From: Erwinia persicina NBRC 102418
GTDB taxonomy: Bacteria > Pseudomonadota > Gammaproteobacteria > Enterobacterales > Enterobacteriaceae
Length of the DNA: 64,000 nt
Reading direction: 5' to 3'
Assembly (NCBI RefSeq): GCF_001571305.1
Contig: NZ_BCTN01000001.1
Coordinates: 62,001-126,000, forward strand
Shown here in pieces: positions 43,810-54,078 of the stretch. The stretch's first letter is position 1. Every line of letters begins with the position of its first letter. The notes beneath the pieces were generated by a model, which was given only the letters and a program-made list of their open reading frames with translations, ran no database searches and was not told where the DNA came from. The position numbers and the translations under genes were made by a program.

Positions 43810-45867
43810 TTACAGCGGGGCGCGCAGCACGCGGCAGCCCCAGGGGGGAATACTCAGCGTGCCGGTCAGCGGCGCACCGTCGATCAGGTCGGAGATATGC
43901 GCAGGCAGCGTGACGGCGTGTGTCTGCGCCGTATAGTTCTGCAGGAAGACAAAGCTGTGCTCGCCATCGGTACGTCGGTGCGCGGTAACGCCCGGCGGGA
44001 AGTCGACCGCCAGCGCACGCGGCAGAGCCAGCCGGGTGATCAGCGCACCGTAGAAATCACGGTGAAACGCCCGATCGTTACGCGAAGCGATGTACCACGC
44101 CTGCCCTTCGCCCACGCGGTTGACGGTGACCGCCGATTTACCGGCATAAAAATCACTTTCATAGACCGCCAGCGCCGTCGCCCCTTCCAGGTGAATATGT
44201 TCACAAAGCTCACGTGCCTGATACGTGCCCTGTAAACCCAGCTCGTTACCGGCAAGGGCACGTACGCCATTGCTCTCTTCATCCGTCAGACTGTCAATCT
44301 CCTCTGACCAAATCCCCAGTAGCGGTCGCAACGGCCCCGGGAACCCACCGAGATGACAGAGATCGCTTTCATTCACCACGCCCGTCCAGTAGCTGGCAAC
44401 AAACTGCCCGCCCCGATGCAGAAGCTGCTCCACCCGGGTGGCAAAGCCGTCGCGGACCATATACAGCATCGGCGCGATGACCAGCGTATAGCCGCTCAGA
44501 TCCGCGTCAGCATTGATCACGTCTACCGCCACGCCCTGCTCCCAGAAGGTGCGGTAATGTTCTGTCACCGTGCGCTCATAGTGCAGGCCGATATTGCGCG
44601 GCCCCTGAGCATTGTCCATCGCCCAGCGGCTTTCCCAGTCAAAAATAATCGCCACTTTCGCGTCCACACGGGTGCCCTGCACGGGGGTCATCGCCGCCAG
44701 CATCCGGCCCAGTTCCGTCACCTCCCGGCCGATGCGCGTGTCCAGGTGACCGACGTGATCCACCACCGCACCGTGGAATTTTTCCACCGACCCGCGGCTT
44801 TTACGCCACTGGAAGTACTGCACGGCATCCGCCCCGTGAGCCACGGCCTGCAGTGACGACAGGATATGCATTCCCGGTTTTTTCAGCTTGCTGGTCGGCT
44901 GCCAGTTAGTGGCACCCGGCGTCGACTCCATCAGGACAAACGGTTTACCCTGTTTCAGCGTGCGCATCAGGTCGTGATACATGGCGGTGTAGCAGGCCAG
45001 CGTGGTTTCATCCTTCTCGTTATGCCACGTCGGGTAACTGTCCCAGGAGATAAAATCCAGCGGCTGCGACAGCTTCCAGTAGTCGTAGTCGTAGAAATAC
45101 TCCATAAAGTTGGTGGTCGCAGGCAGCGACGGGTTGGCCGCTTTCAGCGGTTTGATCTCTTCCGCACAGAAGTCAGTCACCTGGTCGGTCATAAAGCGCC
45201 GCCAGTCAAGGTTCAGGCCGTGAATCGATGACTCCCCCTGCGGCGAGGGCGAGACAATCTGCGACCAGTCGGTGTAGGTGTGGCTCCAGAAGTCGCTCCA
45301 CCAGGCATGATTGAGCTGTTCCAGGGTGCCATAGCGGCGCTGCAGCCAGCCGCGAAAAGCCTGCTGGCAGAAATCGCAGTGGCACTCGCCGCCGTACTCA
45401 TTGGAAATATGCCAGCCAATCACCGCCGGATGATGCGCATAGCGCGTGGCCAGCTGCACGTTCATCGCCTGCACTTTTTGCCGGTACACTGGCGAGGTCA
45501 TGCAGTGATTGTGACGCCCGCCGTGCAGCGCGGGCACGCGGTCGCGACCGGTGCGCAGCACCTCAGGGTATTTTTGCGACATCCACGCCGGGCGTGCGCC
45601 GCTTGGCGTGGCCAGGAACACCCGAATCGACTTCTGGTGCAACTTTTCCAGTACGTTATCCAGCCAGCCAAAGTCATAGCGGCCTTCTTCCGGCTCAAGT
45701 TTGGCCCAGCTGAAGATCCCGACCGACATGACATTACAGTGTGCCTGCTGCATCATCACAACATCGTCATCAATAATGCCCGGCGAGTTCTCCCACTGTT
45801 CGGGATTGTAATCCGCACCGTGCAGCAGCGCGTTAACGCCGGCAGAAAGCGGGGGGAATTTAGACAT
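43810..45867 (-). CDS. ganA: GH42 beta-galactosidase
   Basis: The 685-residue enzyme matches family GH42. The acid/base Glu is in GWHISNEYGGECHC and the nucleophile Glu in LMESTPGATNW. A Cys cluster (CHCDFCQQAF plus upstream Cys) probably holds structural zinc. There is no signal peptide, so it works in the cytoplasm on imported galacto-oligosaccharides. It is the last gene of the operon ganS-F-G-B-A type, with GAGGA upstream. Confidence 0.9.
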   Translation of the reverse strand: MSKFPPLSAGVNALLHGADYNPEQWENSPGIIDDDVVMMQQAHCNVMSVGIFSWAKLEPEEGRYDFGWLDNVLEKLHQKSIRVFLATPSGARPAWMSQKYPEVLRTGRDRVPALHGGRHNHCMTSPVYRQKVQAMNVQLATRYAHHPAVIGWHISNEYGGECHCDFCQQAFRGWLQRRYGTLEQLNHAWWSDFWSHTYTDWSQIVSPSPQGESSIHGLNLDWRRFMTDQVTDFCAEEIKPLKAANPSLPATTNFMEYFYDYDYWKLSQPLDFISWDSYPTWHNEKDETTLACYTAMYHDLMRTLKQGKPFVLMESTPGATNWQPTSKLKKPGMHILSSLQAVAHGADAVQYFQWRKSRGSVEKFHGAVVDHVGHLDTRIGREVTELGRMLAAMTPVQGTRVDAKVAIIFDWESRWAMDNAQGPRNIGLHYERTVTEHYRTFWEQGVAVDVINADADLSGYTLVIAPMLYMVRDGFATRVEQLLHRGGQFVASYWTGVVNESDLCHLGGFPGPLRPLLGIWSEEIDSLTDEESNGVRALAGNELGLQGTYQARELCEHIHLEGATALAVYESDFYAGKSAVTVNRVGEGQAWYIASRNDRAFHRDFYGALITRLALPRALAVDFPPGVTAHRRTDGEHSFVFLQNYTAQTHAVTLPAHISDLIDGAPLTGTLSIPPWGCRVLRAPL

Positions 45868-45914
45868 AACGGTTCCTCAGAGGTGTCAGCGACACCGGCC
45901 CTCAGGCCTGTAAA

Positions 45915-47108
45915 TTAATGGAAAGCCTGAATTGACGGCAGTACTTTGCCCTGACAGTCAAACAGCGCCTGGTTCTCACGGGCGTTGCCCTGTTTCCACT
46001 CGTCGTGGATGTACTTCATCCCTTCTGGCGTGGCCCAGGTATTGCCCGGTGCGGCTATCCACATCGGCTCCCAGTAAACCACGCCCTTGCCACGGTGATT
46101 CGGCACGCTGAGCACCGCCTGCATCAGGTCATGCAGATAGGCGGCCTGACCCGCAACGGTAGCCGGATACCCCCCGTCTTTTTCTTCTTTCGCCTGGAAA
46201 CTGTTCTCCGCGCTGTCGCAGTTTTTCAGCGTGTAGCCGTAGGCGGCCTCCACCACCATCACGTCTTTCTGATAGCGCTGGCTGATATCATCCATATTGG
46301 CTTTCAGCGCGCTGATCGGGCCGTTCCAGTAGGTGTACATCGACAGGCCAATGACATCGAACGGCACCTGACGGCGGGTAATTTCGTCGAACCACCAGCG
46401 GAACATGTCATTTTTCGTCCCTTCCGCCAGATGCAGCATGATTTTGACCTGAGACGGATCGCTGAGGTTTTCCCGCAGGCCGCTAATCGCCGCTTTCAGC
46501 AGCCCGGCCAGACGGTCAAATTCGCCGCCGTTCTGCCCCCAGCTTTTGCCCTCCGGCCACAGCATGCCGCCGTTCAGTTCGTTACCGATCTGCACGATAT
46601 CCGGCAGCACCCCTTCGGCTTTGAAGCGCGCAATGGTGTCGCGGGTATAGTCATGAATGCGCGTTTCCAGCTGCGGGAAGGTGAGTTTTTCCCAGGCCTT
46701 TGGCTTGAACTGCTTGCCCGGATCGGTCCAGAAATCGCTGTAATGGAAGTCCAGCAGGATCTGCATACCTGCCGCTTTTGCGCGCTTCGCCAGCGCCAGC
46801 GTGGTGGGCAGATCGTTGGTCCCGCCGCCGTACGCTTTACCGCTGGCATCATAAGGGTCCACCCACAGCCGCAGGCGAAGCGTGTTGATACCGTTCGCCT
46901 TCAGAATGGCAATCGGATCCTGTAACTGATTGTCAGCGTTGTAAAATTTAACGCCCAGCTTCTCCAGTTCGGGCAGTGTGGAGATATCCGCGCCCTTAAC
47001 AAAGTCCGCAGGCACCGGCCCGAGAGCAGGGATTGCCGGCGGATTCGCGGCGAAGAGAGGCAAAGCCCAGACCATGGCCAGGGCGAGAAACAGCGTTTTT
47101 GGTGTCAT
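45915..47108 (-). CDS. ganB: GH53 endo-beta-1,4-galactanase, exported
   Basis: The 397-residue enzyme starts with a signal peptide (MTPKTLFLALAMVWALPLFA). It contains GH53 motifs: GADISTLPELEKLGVKFY, TLRLRLWVDPYD, the acid/base Glu in QIGNELNGGMLWPEG and the nucleophile Glu in VVEAAYGYT. It should cut galactan in or beyond the periplasm into oligomers for the adjacent importer. It begins three bases after the permease stop. Confidence 0.9.
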   Translation of the reverse strand: MTPKTLFLALAMVWALPLFAANPPAIPALGPVPADFVKGADISTLPELEKLGVKFYNADNQLQDPIAILKANGINTLRLRLWVDPYDASGKAYGGGTNDLPTTLALAKRAKAAGMQILLDFHYSDFWTDPGKQFKPKAWEKLTFPQLETRIHDYTRDTIARFKAEGVLPDIVQIGNELNGGMLWPEGKSWGQNGGEFDRLAGLLKAAISGLRENLSDPSQVKIMLHLAEGTKNDMFRWWFDEITRRQVPFDVIGLSMYTYWNGPISALKANMDDISQRYQKDVMVVEAAYGYTLKNCDSAENSFQAKEEKDGGYPATVAGQAAYLHDLMQAVLSVPNHRGKGVVYWEPMWIAAPGNTWATPEGMKYIHDEWKQGNARENQALFDCQGKVLPSIQAFH

Positions 47109-47111
47109 GAT

Positions 47112-47963
47112 TTATCCCTTTGTACTTCCTGAAGTCAGGCCTGAAACGAAGTATTTCTGCAGCGCCAGGTAGAGGATGGCGACCGGAACGGCAATCAGCA
47201 CGGCCCCCGCCGCGTAGGTGGTGTAACTGGCCCCCATTTTTTGCGAAACCAGATTGTATAAACCGATAGGCAGCGTGAACTGATCCGGGCTGCGCAGGAT
47301 GGTGCTGGAGAGGATGAAATCCCCCAGCGGCCCGGTAAAGGAGAACAGCGCCACCACCGCGAGGATGGGCTTTGACAGCGGCATGATAATTTCAATAAAG
47401 ACGCGGAAATTCCCGGCGCCATCCATGCGCGCAGACTCATCCAGATCCTTCGGAATGGCGTCGAGGTAGCCCTTCATCAGGTAGGTATTCATCGGGATCA
47501 TGCCGCCGACGTAGATCAGCACCAGCGCCAGGTGGCTGTTGATTAATCCCAGCAGCTGCGACAGCACAAAGATGGCAATCAGTGCTGAAAACTGCGGGAT
47601 CATCTGCAACAGCAGAAACAGCATCAGACCGTTCTGCCGCCCTTTAAAGCGAAAGCGCGAGAAGGCGTAGGCCGTGCAGCTGACGCTGATTAAGGTCAGC
47701 ACCATGGTGAAGAAGCTGATTTTCATCGAATTCCAGTACCACGTCAGGTACGGCACCGTGCCGTTGAACAGGTCGCGGTAGTGCTGTAGCGAGGCGTTCT
47801 CCGGAATGATGGAGCTGCTCAGCAGGCTGTTACCGGCATTTAGCGATGCCCCTACCGTCCACACCAGCGGGTAGATAATGATGGCCGACACCATCAGTAC
47901 CACCAGCCAGGTAAGCGACAGGCGCAGCCACTTTTCGCGTTTGATACTCACTGACTTAGCCAT
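47112..47963 (-). CDS. ganG: MalG-type permease of the galacto-oligosaccharide importer
   Basis: The 283-residue protein has six membrane segments and the EAA loop MDGAGNFRVFIEIIMPLSKPI typical of MalG-like permeases. GGGAGC precedes the start. It pairs with the MalF-type permease upstream and the divergent ATPase to import galacto-oligosaccharides. Confidence 0.88.
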   Translation of the reverse strand: MAKSVSIKREKWLRLSLTWLVVLMVSAIIIYPLVWTVGASLNAGNSLLSSSIIPENASLQHYRDLFNGTVPYLTWYWNSMKISFFTMVLTLISVSCTAYAFSRFRFKGRQNGLMLFLLLQMIPQFSALIAIFVLSQLLGLINSHLALVLIYVGGMIPMNTYLMKGYLDAIPKDLDESARMDGAGNFRVFIEIIMPLSKPILAVVALFSFTGPLGDFILSSTILRSPDQFTLPIGLYNLVSQKMGASYTTYAAGAVLIAVPVAILYLALQKYFVSGLTSGSTKG

Positions 47964-47972
47964 GATGCTCCC

Positions 47973-49277
47973 TTATGCCATCTCATCTTGTTTAAACGAT
48001 TTGGTGGCGCGGAACTGCCACAGCGCCAGACCGACCACAAAGATCGACAGCAGAATCGTAATGGTGGCGGCAATCGCGTACTGCGACGACGACATGGTGA
48101 GTTTGTAGATCCACGACACCAGAATATCGGTACCGCCCGCGTTCGATCCCGCCACTGCCGGCCCGCCGTTGTTAAACAGGTAGATAATGTTGAAATTATT
48201 AAAGTTGAAGGTGTACTGGGTGATGATGATCGGTGCAATGGCGTACATCACCAGCGGCAGCGTGATGGTGCGCAGGCGCGTCCATGGGCCGGCACCGTCC
48301 ATCATTGCGGCTTCATACAGATCATCCGGGATGGCCTGCAACACGCCGGTCGTCATGGCAAAGACAAACGGAAAGCCCAGCCAGGTCTGCATCATGATCA
48401 GCGCGGTTTTGGTCCAGAACGGGTCGGTCATCCACGCCTTTGGCGCAATCCCAAAGAAGTCGAGGATCGCGTTATTAATCACGCCAAAACTGTCGTTAAA
48501 CATGCCGGCAAATACCAGGATGGTCACGAAGCCGGGCACCGCCCAGGGCAGAATAAAAATAGTGCGGATCAGCGGTTTAAAACGCAGGTCTTTCTGGTTA
48601 ACCAGGATCGCCAGCATCACCCCCACCGAGCACTGCAACGTGGTGGCCAGCAGCGTCCAGACGACCGTCCACTGCAGCACGTCGAAGAAGGTTGATCGCC
48701 AGATAGACAGGGTGAAAATGTTGACGAAGTTTTTCAGCCCTACCCAGTCCACCAGCTTGGCCGGCGGCGTGTGATAGAGGTTGTAATTGGTAAAGGCGAT
48801 GGCGAAGCCAAACAGGATCGGGAACACCACCACAAACACCAGCAGAATAAACCCCGGGGTGATCATCAGGTAAGGGAAGCCCTCGCGCAGCAGGAGCTGA
48901 TACTGTTTGCGCACGCCGTGCAGCGGTTTTCCCTCATCGCGACGACAGCCGTTCAGCCATGCGTCGCGCACCGACAGCCCCCAAATCGTAATGCCGAAGG
49001 CGATGATCAGTACGCTGATGATCCCCTCTGCCAGCAGAAAGATGGAGTTATCGCGGGGGACCTGTTCCCCCAGCGTCGCCAGCCCCCACAGCCCCTGCTG
49101 CAGAAAGTTATGAAACACACCGTAAAAGCTGGTCAGCAGGATCAGAAAACAGATCCCCTTCGCCCACTGGCGGTGGTAAAACTGGCCGAAACCCGGTAAC
49201 AGCGCCAGCAGTGCGCCCGTCAGCGCGTGCTGCCGGGTGCGCTTGTTGAGCATCAGTTTTTCACTGGGGGAAATCAT
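47973..49277 (-). CDS. ganF: MalF-type permease of the galacto-oligosaccharide importer
   Basis: The 434-residue permease has about eight membrane segments, with an N-terminal extension (GALLALLPGFGQFYHRQWAKG) and the EAA loop MDGAGPWTRLRTITLPLVMYA. I start at 49277 because AAGGAT lies 9 nt upstream; an ATG at 49298 has no ribosome-binding site. It is 9 bp upstream of the MalG-type gene. Confidence 0.88.
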   Translation of the reverse strand: MISPSEKLMLNKRTRQHALTGALLALLPGFGQFYHRQWAKGICFLILLTSFYGVFHNFLQQGLWGLATLGEQVPRDNSIFLLAEGIISVLIIAFGITIWGLSVRDAWLNGCRRDEGKPLHGVRKQYQLLLREGFPYLMITPGFILLVFVVVFPILFGFAIAFTNYNLYHTPPAKLVDWVGLKNFVNIFTLSIWRSTFFDVLQWTVVWTLLATTLQCSVGVMLAILVNQKDLRFKPLIRTIFILPWAVPGFVTILVFAGMFNDSFGVINNAILDFFGIAPKAWMTDPFWTKTALIMMQTWLGFPFVFAMTTGVLQAIPDDLYEAAMMDGAGPWTRLRTITLPLVMYAIAPIIITQYTFNFNNFNIIYLFNNGGPAVAGSNAGGTDILVSWIYKLTMSSSQYAIAATITILLSIFVVGLALWQFRATKSFKQDEMA

Positions 49278-49321
49278 CACAGCATTATCCTTCTTCATTC
49301 GTGCCGTTTGGTGAGCCCGGC

Positions 49322-50542
49322 TTACTGGTTGCTGGCCTGCATCGCTTCAATCTGCATGGTGATCTGCTTCACCGCGTTATCCAGCGCCACTTTTGGCTCC
49401 TGCTTACCGGTCACGCTCAGTTCCAGCGCGGTATTCGCCGGGCCCCACACTTCCTGCATCTCAGGCACACCCGGCATGGCAACGGCGCGTTCCGCCTGCA
49501 CGGCCACGGCATTGGCTTTTTCATCGTTTTTAATCAGCGGATCGTTCATCAGCGCGACCACCGGCGGGATCTCCTGGGTCTTCTGGAAGCGTTCTTTGAC
49601 GTACTGCGGCTGGTTAATAAACTGGATAAACTGCTGCGCCAGCGCTTTGTCCTGACTCCAGGTGGAAACCACATAGCCCTTCACGCCAAGGAACGAACTC
49701 ATTGGTTTACCGTTAGGCAGCAAAGGCAGCGGTGCCACGCCATAATTAATGCCCGCTGACTGGTAAGGCTGGAACGCCCACGGGCCGTTGATCACCGCGG
49801 CGGCTTTTTTCTCTGTAAACAGCGAGTCGATGGCATTCAGGCCGTTATCACCGAGAATGCCGGACGGCAGCAGGCCCTGAGTGAAGAAACTCTTGAGGTA
49901 GGTGACGGCGTCGACGCTGCCTGCGGTGTTCAGCCCGATGTCCTGGGTGTTCAGCCCGCCCTTCCCGTCCTTACCGAAGATGTAGCCGCCCATCGGCGCG
50001 ATGGCTCCCCAGCTGTAGTAAATCTGGTCAAATTTCGCCAGCAGGCCGTACTGCTTCGCTTCGCGCTGCTTTTTAGAAAATTCACGGTATTCATCCAGGG
50101 TTTTCAGCGGGGCCGGCAACAGGTCTTTGTTGTAGATCAGCACCAGCGTTTCCACCGCCTTCGGCACCCCGTAGACGACATTATTCTGGATGAAGGCCGC
50201 CATTGCTGACGGGGTGTAGGCCGCCTGATGCGCCGCATCGACGCTGATCGGTGACAGCAGGCCCTGCACCACTGCGCTGCCCAGCTGGTCGTTCGGGATC
50301 ACCAGCACATCAGGGCCGATACCGGCCGGGCCATCCAGACGCAGCTTTTCAATCTGCTGGGCAAAGGGCATTTCCTGCACCTTGACCTCGACGTTGAACT
50401 GCTTCTGAAAATCAGCGATGGCCGTTTTAATACCGTCCGACTTCTTAATATCTTCCCAGACAGTCAGTTGCTGTGCGGCGTGGGCAGCCTGTCCCAATAC
50501 CAGGGCTGACAGGAGCAGAGTGATGCGGGTTTTGACTTTCAT
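49322..50542 (-). CDS. ganS: MalE-type binding protein of the galacto-oligosaccharide importer
   Basis: The 406-residue protein has a signal peptide (MKVKTRITLLLSALVLGQAAHA) and a MalE-like fold: QLTVWEDIKKSDGIKTAIADFQKQFNVEV, VINGPWAFQPYQSAG, PFVF-like LGVKGYVVSTWS. First gene of the operon, with GAGGT upstream. It should bind galactobiose/galactotriose; symbols for this operon follow the Bacillus/enterobacterial gan naming by analogy. Confidence 0.85.
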   Translation of the reverse strand: MKVKTRITLLLSALVLGQAAHAAQQLTVWEDIKKSDGIKTAIADFQKQFNVEVKVQEMPFAQQIEKLRLDGPAGIGPDVLVIPNDQLGSAVVQGLLSPISVDAAHQAAYTPSAMAAFIQNNVVYGVPKAVETLVLIYNKDLLPAPLKTLDEYREFSKKQREAKQYGLLAKFDQIYYSWGAIAPMGGYIFGKDGKGGLNTQDIGLNTAGSVDAVTYLKSFFTQGLLPSGILGDNGLNAIDSLFTEKKAAAVINGPWAFQPYQSAGINYGVAPLPLLPNGKPMSSFLGVKGYVVSTWSQDKALAQQFIQFINQPQYVKERFQKTQEIPPVVALMNDPLIKNDEKANAVAVQAERAVAMPGVPEMQEVWGPANTALELSVTGKQEPKVALDNAVKQITMQIEAMQASNQ

Positions 50543-50870
50543 TGCTGACCTCATGTGAAGGTATAACATTTATCCGTTTTTCATGTCGCTGTGATTCTTA
50601 TCGCTACAGCGCAGCGCCCGATAAATGGGACTTGCAGAAGGAAAAGTGTTACAGCGTGTTGATGTCATACGCTACGCGGAACAAGGCGCGGCCTCCACCC
50701 CGTTCTCGCTAATATGTGATCGGTATTACAGAAATCAAAATCGACTCTAGGGTGCACTGCAGCAGGGGTTTATAGTCAAGCCAGATGCCACAAGGGTTCG
50801 CGTGTCACACCACTAAATTGTAATACGTAATACATTTTTCCCTACATTCCCCTTTTCGATGAGGATCCGC
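50543..50870. promoter_or_regulatory. Divergent control region of the gan operon and its ATPase gene
   Basis: A CRP-like site TGTGA-TCGGTA-TTACA lies at 50715-50730, and GTAATACGTAATAC (50821-50834) is a repeat suited to an operator near the ATPase gene. No coding sequence is seen. Catabolite control of both transcripts is likely. Confidence 0.5.
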
Positions 50871-51992
50871 ATGTCCAGCATCAGACTGAGAAACGTGTGT
50901 AAGCGTTTTGGCAAAACAGAAACGCTCAATAATATTCAACTGGATATTGAAGACGGTGAATTCACCGTGTTTGTCGGCCCCTCAGGCTGTGGCAAATCGA
51001 CCCTGCTGCGGCTGATTGCCGGGCTGGAAGAGGTCAGTGACGGCGAGATCCTGATCGGAGATGAGCTAATGAATGACGTGGCCCCCGCCCACCGGGGTGT
51101 CGCGATGGTGTTCCAGTCCTACGCGCTCTATCCGCATATGACGGTGGCCGACAATATGGGTTACGGTCTGAAGGTCAACGGCGTGCCGAAAGACAAAATT
51201 CGCCATCAGGTGGAGATGGTGTCCAAGACGCTGCAACTTTCTCACCTGCTGGAACGCAAGCCGAAAGAGCTTTCCGGCGGCCAGCGTCAGCGTGTGGCGA
51301 TTGGCCGGGCGATCGTGCGTAACCCTCGGGTGTTTATGTTTGATGAGCCTCTATCGAATCTGGATGCGGAACTGCGCGTGGATATGCGGTTGCACATCGC
51401 GAAACTGCACCAGGAGCTGAAAACCACCATGGTGTATGTCACGCACGATCAGATTGAGGCCATGACGCTGGCCGATAAAATCGTGGTGATGAACTACGGC
51501 AAGGTGGAACAGGTCGGCTCACCGATGGAACTCTATTACAACCCGGTCAACCGCTTTGTAGCCGGGTTTATCGGTTCGCCAAAGATGAATTTCCTGCCCG
51601 CACAGGTTGAGCACTGTAGCGCAGAGGCGCTGACCGTCACCGTGAATGAAGGGGCCAACAGGCTGGTGCTGCCCGCCCCGGCACGCTTACTGCAGCCAGG
51701 AGAGGAGCTGATGCTGGGCATCCGTCCGGAACATCTGCGGGTCAACAGCGAGGCCCCGCTCCATCTCGACTTCCACTGTGAAGTGGTGGAAAGGCTGGGT
51801 AATAACACTTATCTGTTCGGTCAGGTATATGGCCAGGACGGCTTTAAAATGCTGCTGCCGGGCGATGTCCATTTCCGGCCCTACCAAATGCTGCGTCCCG
51901 CCTTCTATCCTCACCAGTGCATGGTGTTTGATCGGGACGGGCTTCGCATCAGCGCGGATATCCCCCTGCCGCAGGACCAGGCTGCGGCCTGA
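50871..51992 (+). CDS. MalK/UgpC-type ATPase of a sugar ABC importer
   Basis: The 373-residue ATPase has Walker A GPSGCGKS, signature LSGGQRQR, Walker B VFMFDEPLSNLDAELR, the His switch THD, and a C-terminal MalK-like regulatory domain (LGIRPEHLRV). It is divergent from the binding-protein gene, so it probably powers the Gan importer. MsmX-type ATPases often serve several importers. Start 50871 follows GAGGA. Confidence 0.88.
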   Translation: MSSIRLRNVCKRFGKTETLNNIQLDIEDGEFTVFVGPSGCGKSTLLRLIAGLEEVSDGEILIGDELMNDVAPAHRGVAMVFQSYALYPHMTVADNMGYGLKVNGVPKDKIRHQVEMVSKTLQLSHLLERKPKELSGGQRQRVAIGRAIVRNPRVFMFDEPLSNLDAELRVDMRLHIAKLHQELKTTMVYVTHDQIEAMTLADKIVVMNYGKVEQVGSPMELYYNPVNRFVAGFIGSPKMNFLPAQVEHCSAEALTVTVNEGANRLVLPAPARLLQPGEELMLGIRPEHLRVNSEAPLHLDFHCEVVERLGNNTYLFGQVYGQDGFKMLLPGDVHFRPYQMLRPAFYPHQCMVFDRDGLRISADIPLPQDQAAA

Positions 51993-52050
51993 GGCGGAAA
52001 GACAAACCACCGTCTGCGCTCAGCCCTGGCAGAGCCGGAGAGGCCCCCTG

Positions 52051-52190
52051 ATGCCCCTCAACATGCGCCATCCGTGGCGCGTGACATCCGGCTTACCGCA
52101 GGCTGAGGCACTGTCTCTGGTGTTCACGCCAGGGGGAGAAGCGCCACCGTATCACGTGCTGCTCAAAAACGGCCTGGTCTTACATCCTGA
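52051..52190 (+). pseudogene. Possible 5' fragment of an unknown gene
   Basis: A plus-strand frame beginning MPLNMRHPWRVTSGLPQAEAL and reading TPGGEAPPYHVLLKNGLVLH follows the ATPase gene. It then runs into the 3' end of the convergent porin gene, where its sequence becomes a shadow of the porin. It could be the truncated start of a lost gan-type gene. I cannot name it. Confidence 0.3.
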
Positions 52191-53618
52191 TCAGAACCAG
52201 GCTTCCCACATCGCGCCGACGTTGAACGAATCCAGCTGGGTATCGTCATCATTGCCGTTAATCCGTGCGGTGCGCTTGTTATCCACCTCGCCGCCAGTCA
52301 CATAGAAGCGCAGCATAGGACGGAATTCCGGCCCCATGGCAATCGATACGTTCTGCGACAGCGTCAGCTTCCAGCCGTGGTTATCGCCGCCCTGGTCGTA
52401 ATCCACCCGCTGATAGCCAGCTTCCAGCCACGTCGAATGCACGTCGTTCCACCAGTACATCGGCCGGACAATCGCGCCGTAGTTGCGGCGGTCGTCGGTG
52501 TTATCCGCTTTATTGGAATAATCGTGGAAGGCCAGCAGATACTCCACCTGCGCCTGTTGGGTAAACTTATAGTTACCTTCAAAGCTGGCGTAGACGGTGG
52601 TCAGCTCATCGGTTTTGTTGAACACGCTGTTGTCGGCGTTATTCGAGTAACGGGTGATCACTTTATTCACGCCGTTTTCGCCGGTGTGACTCAGTACCGC
52701 ACCGCCCTGCCAGGCCTTCAGCCGCTCCTCGCTTTCGACAGCCTTAGAGTCAAAGCCGTAATTGGCATACAGCTCCAGATCCAGCGGGCCCACCTTCATG
52801 CCGTGTATTTTCGAGGTCAGCGCATAATTGCCTTTATCACCGGTCCCCGATCCGCCGGTACAGTTGATGCGTGACGGGTTGCCCTCTTCGTCCATGATTT
52901 CCGGGTTACAGGCCTCAACGGCAGCCACCGTCGCCACGTCAAACTTCACACCACCCAGTTCGAAGTTTTTCACCCCGGCCCCCTGGCCGTCGTGGTTCAT
53001 CCAGAAGTAGTCGTTAATCCCCTGCTGTGGGCGCTGATGGAAGTCGCGCCCGGCCCACAGGTAGGCGTTGGGATTCGAGTCAAACAGGTTGGTGACGCCC
53101 GCGTAAGCCTTCTTGAGGTTCACCTCATCGCCCCAGTGGTCGATCATCACGTTGACGTCCCAGATGGCGCCGTTATCCCCCTTAAACGCTTTGGAAAGCT
53201 GGAACTCGCCGCCGTTGCCTTCGTTGCCCAGGCGACCGATGGCGGAGGAGCCGTTATAGGAGCCATCCACCCCGACAAATTTCTGGTCACCGCCCTGGAA
53301 CTGCGCCCCGTAGCGGGCATACCCGGTAAACTGCACGCCAAACGGGATCGCCATATCCGGTGACTGCGCCGGGGTTTGCGGTTCGGTGATCACATCAGCT
53401 TTTTTCGCCACGGCCTTATCGATTTTGGCCTGGCGATCGGCCAGGGCCTTATCGACGGCCCCGTCAATTTTAGCCTGACGTTCGGCTAAGGCTTTATCCA
53501 CCGCTTTTGCCACGATGGCGTCTATCTGTTCCTGCGTAAATTCTTGTGCAACGACGTTTCCAGAGCAAAGGGCGGCCATCACCGCCAGGGTAACCGGCAA
53601 TTGATTAACTAGTTTCAT
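52191..53618 (-). CDS. ScrY/BglH-type carbohydrate porin with N-terminal coiled coil
   Basis: The 475-residue outer-membrane protein has a signal peptide (to VVA at about 24). A coiled-coil neck rich in KALAERQAKIDGAVDKAL repeats (about residues 30-65) is followed by a maltoporin-like barrel (FTGYARYGAQF, AIGRLGNEGNGGEFQLSKAF, WAGRDFHQR) ending in WEAWF. The neck is typical of ScrY and BglH. It is the last gene of the PTS operon side and likely admits beta-glucosides. Confidence 0.86.
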   Translation of the reverse strand: MKLVNQLPVTLAVMAALCSGNVVAQEFTQEQIDAIVAKAVDKALAERQAKIDGAVDKALADRQAKIDKAVAKKADVITEPQTPAQSPDMAIPFGVQFTGYARYGAQFQGGDQKFVGVDGSYNGSSAIGRLGNEGNGGEFQLSKAFKGDNGAIWDVNVMIDHWGDEVNLKKAYAGVTNLFDSNPNAYLWAGRDFHQRPQQGINDYFWMNHDGQGAGVKNFELGGVKFDVATVAAVEACNPEIMDEEGNPSRINCTGGSGTGDKGNYALTSKIHGMKVGPLDLELYANYGFDSKAVESEERLKAWQGGAVLSHTGENGVNKVITRYSNNADNSVFNKTDELTTVYASFEGNYKFTQQAQVEYLLAFHDYSNKADNTDDRRNYGAIVRPMYWWNDVHSTWLEAGYQRVDYDQGGDNHGWKLTLSQNVSIAMGPEFRPMLRFYVTGGEVDNKRTARINGNDDDTQLDSFNVGAMWEAWF

Positions 53619-53775
53619 AATATTCTCATTATGACTCTGCCTTTTATCAGCCGGCACGAGGCCGCGCTGATAAAGCAGCGTGAGTGCTGTTATTTTGAAA
53701 GTAAGGTATCAGGCTATCGTCAGATTGAATTATTTTGGGCTATTTCACGTTTCTCCTGTGGTTGAGGAATCACTA

Positions 53776-54078
53776 TTAACGCTGATATAAGTGAATAATT
53801 TCTTCGGATAACTCGCGTGCCAGCAGCGAGGTCATTAAATGATCCTGTGCATGAACCATTATTAAGGTCATCGGCTGACGCCCTTCTCCGGCATCCTGTT
53901 CAATCAGCTTTGTCTGCATCTGATGGGCCAGACGTGAGAAACCATCAGCTTCAGTCAGCAACGCTTTCGCGTGTGTGATATCGCCGCTGCGCGCCGCGTG
54001 CAGGGCTTCAAAGCACAGGCTGCGCGACTGCCCGGCGTTGACGATGATCTCCATCACCGCCTCTTCTAAATCAATCAT
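53776..54078 (-). CDS. PTS EIIA, lactose/cellobiose family
   Basis: The 100-residue product has the EIIA-Lac helix bundle: EEAVMEIIVNAGQSRSLCFEALHAARSGD and the phospho-His segment MVHAQDHLMTS (His75-80 region). GGAG precedes the ATG, which overlaps the preceding GH1 gene by eight bases. It should pass phosphate to the EIIB encoded upstream. Confidence 0.88.
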   Translation of the reverse strand: MIDLEEAVMEIIVNAGQSRSLCFEALHAARSGDITHAKALLTEADGFSRLAHQMQTKLIEQDAGEGRQPMTLIMVHAQDHLMTSLLARELSEEIIHLYQR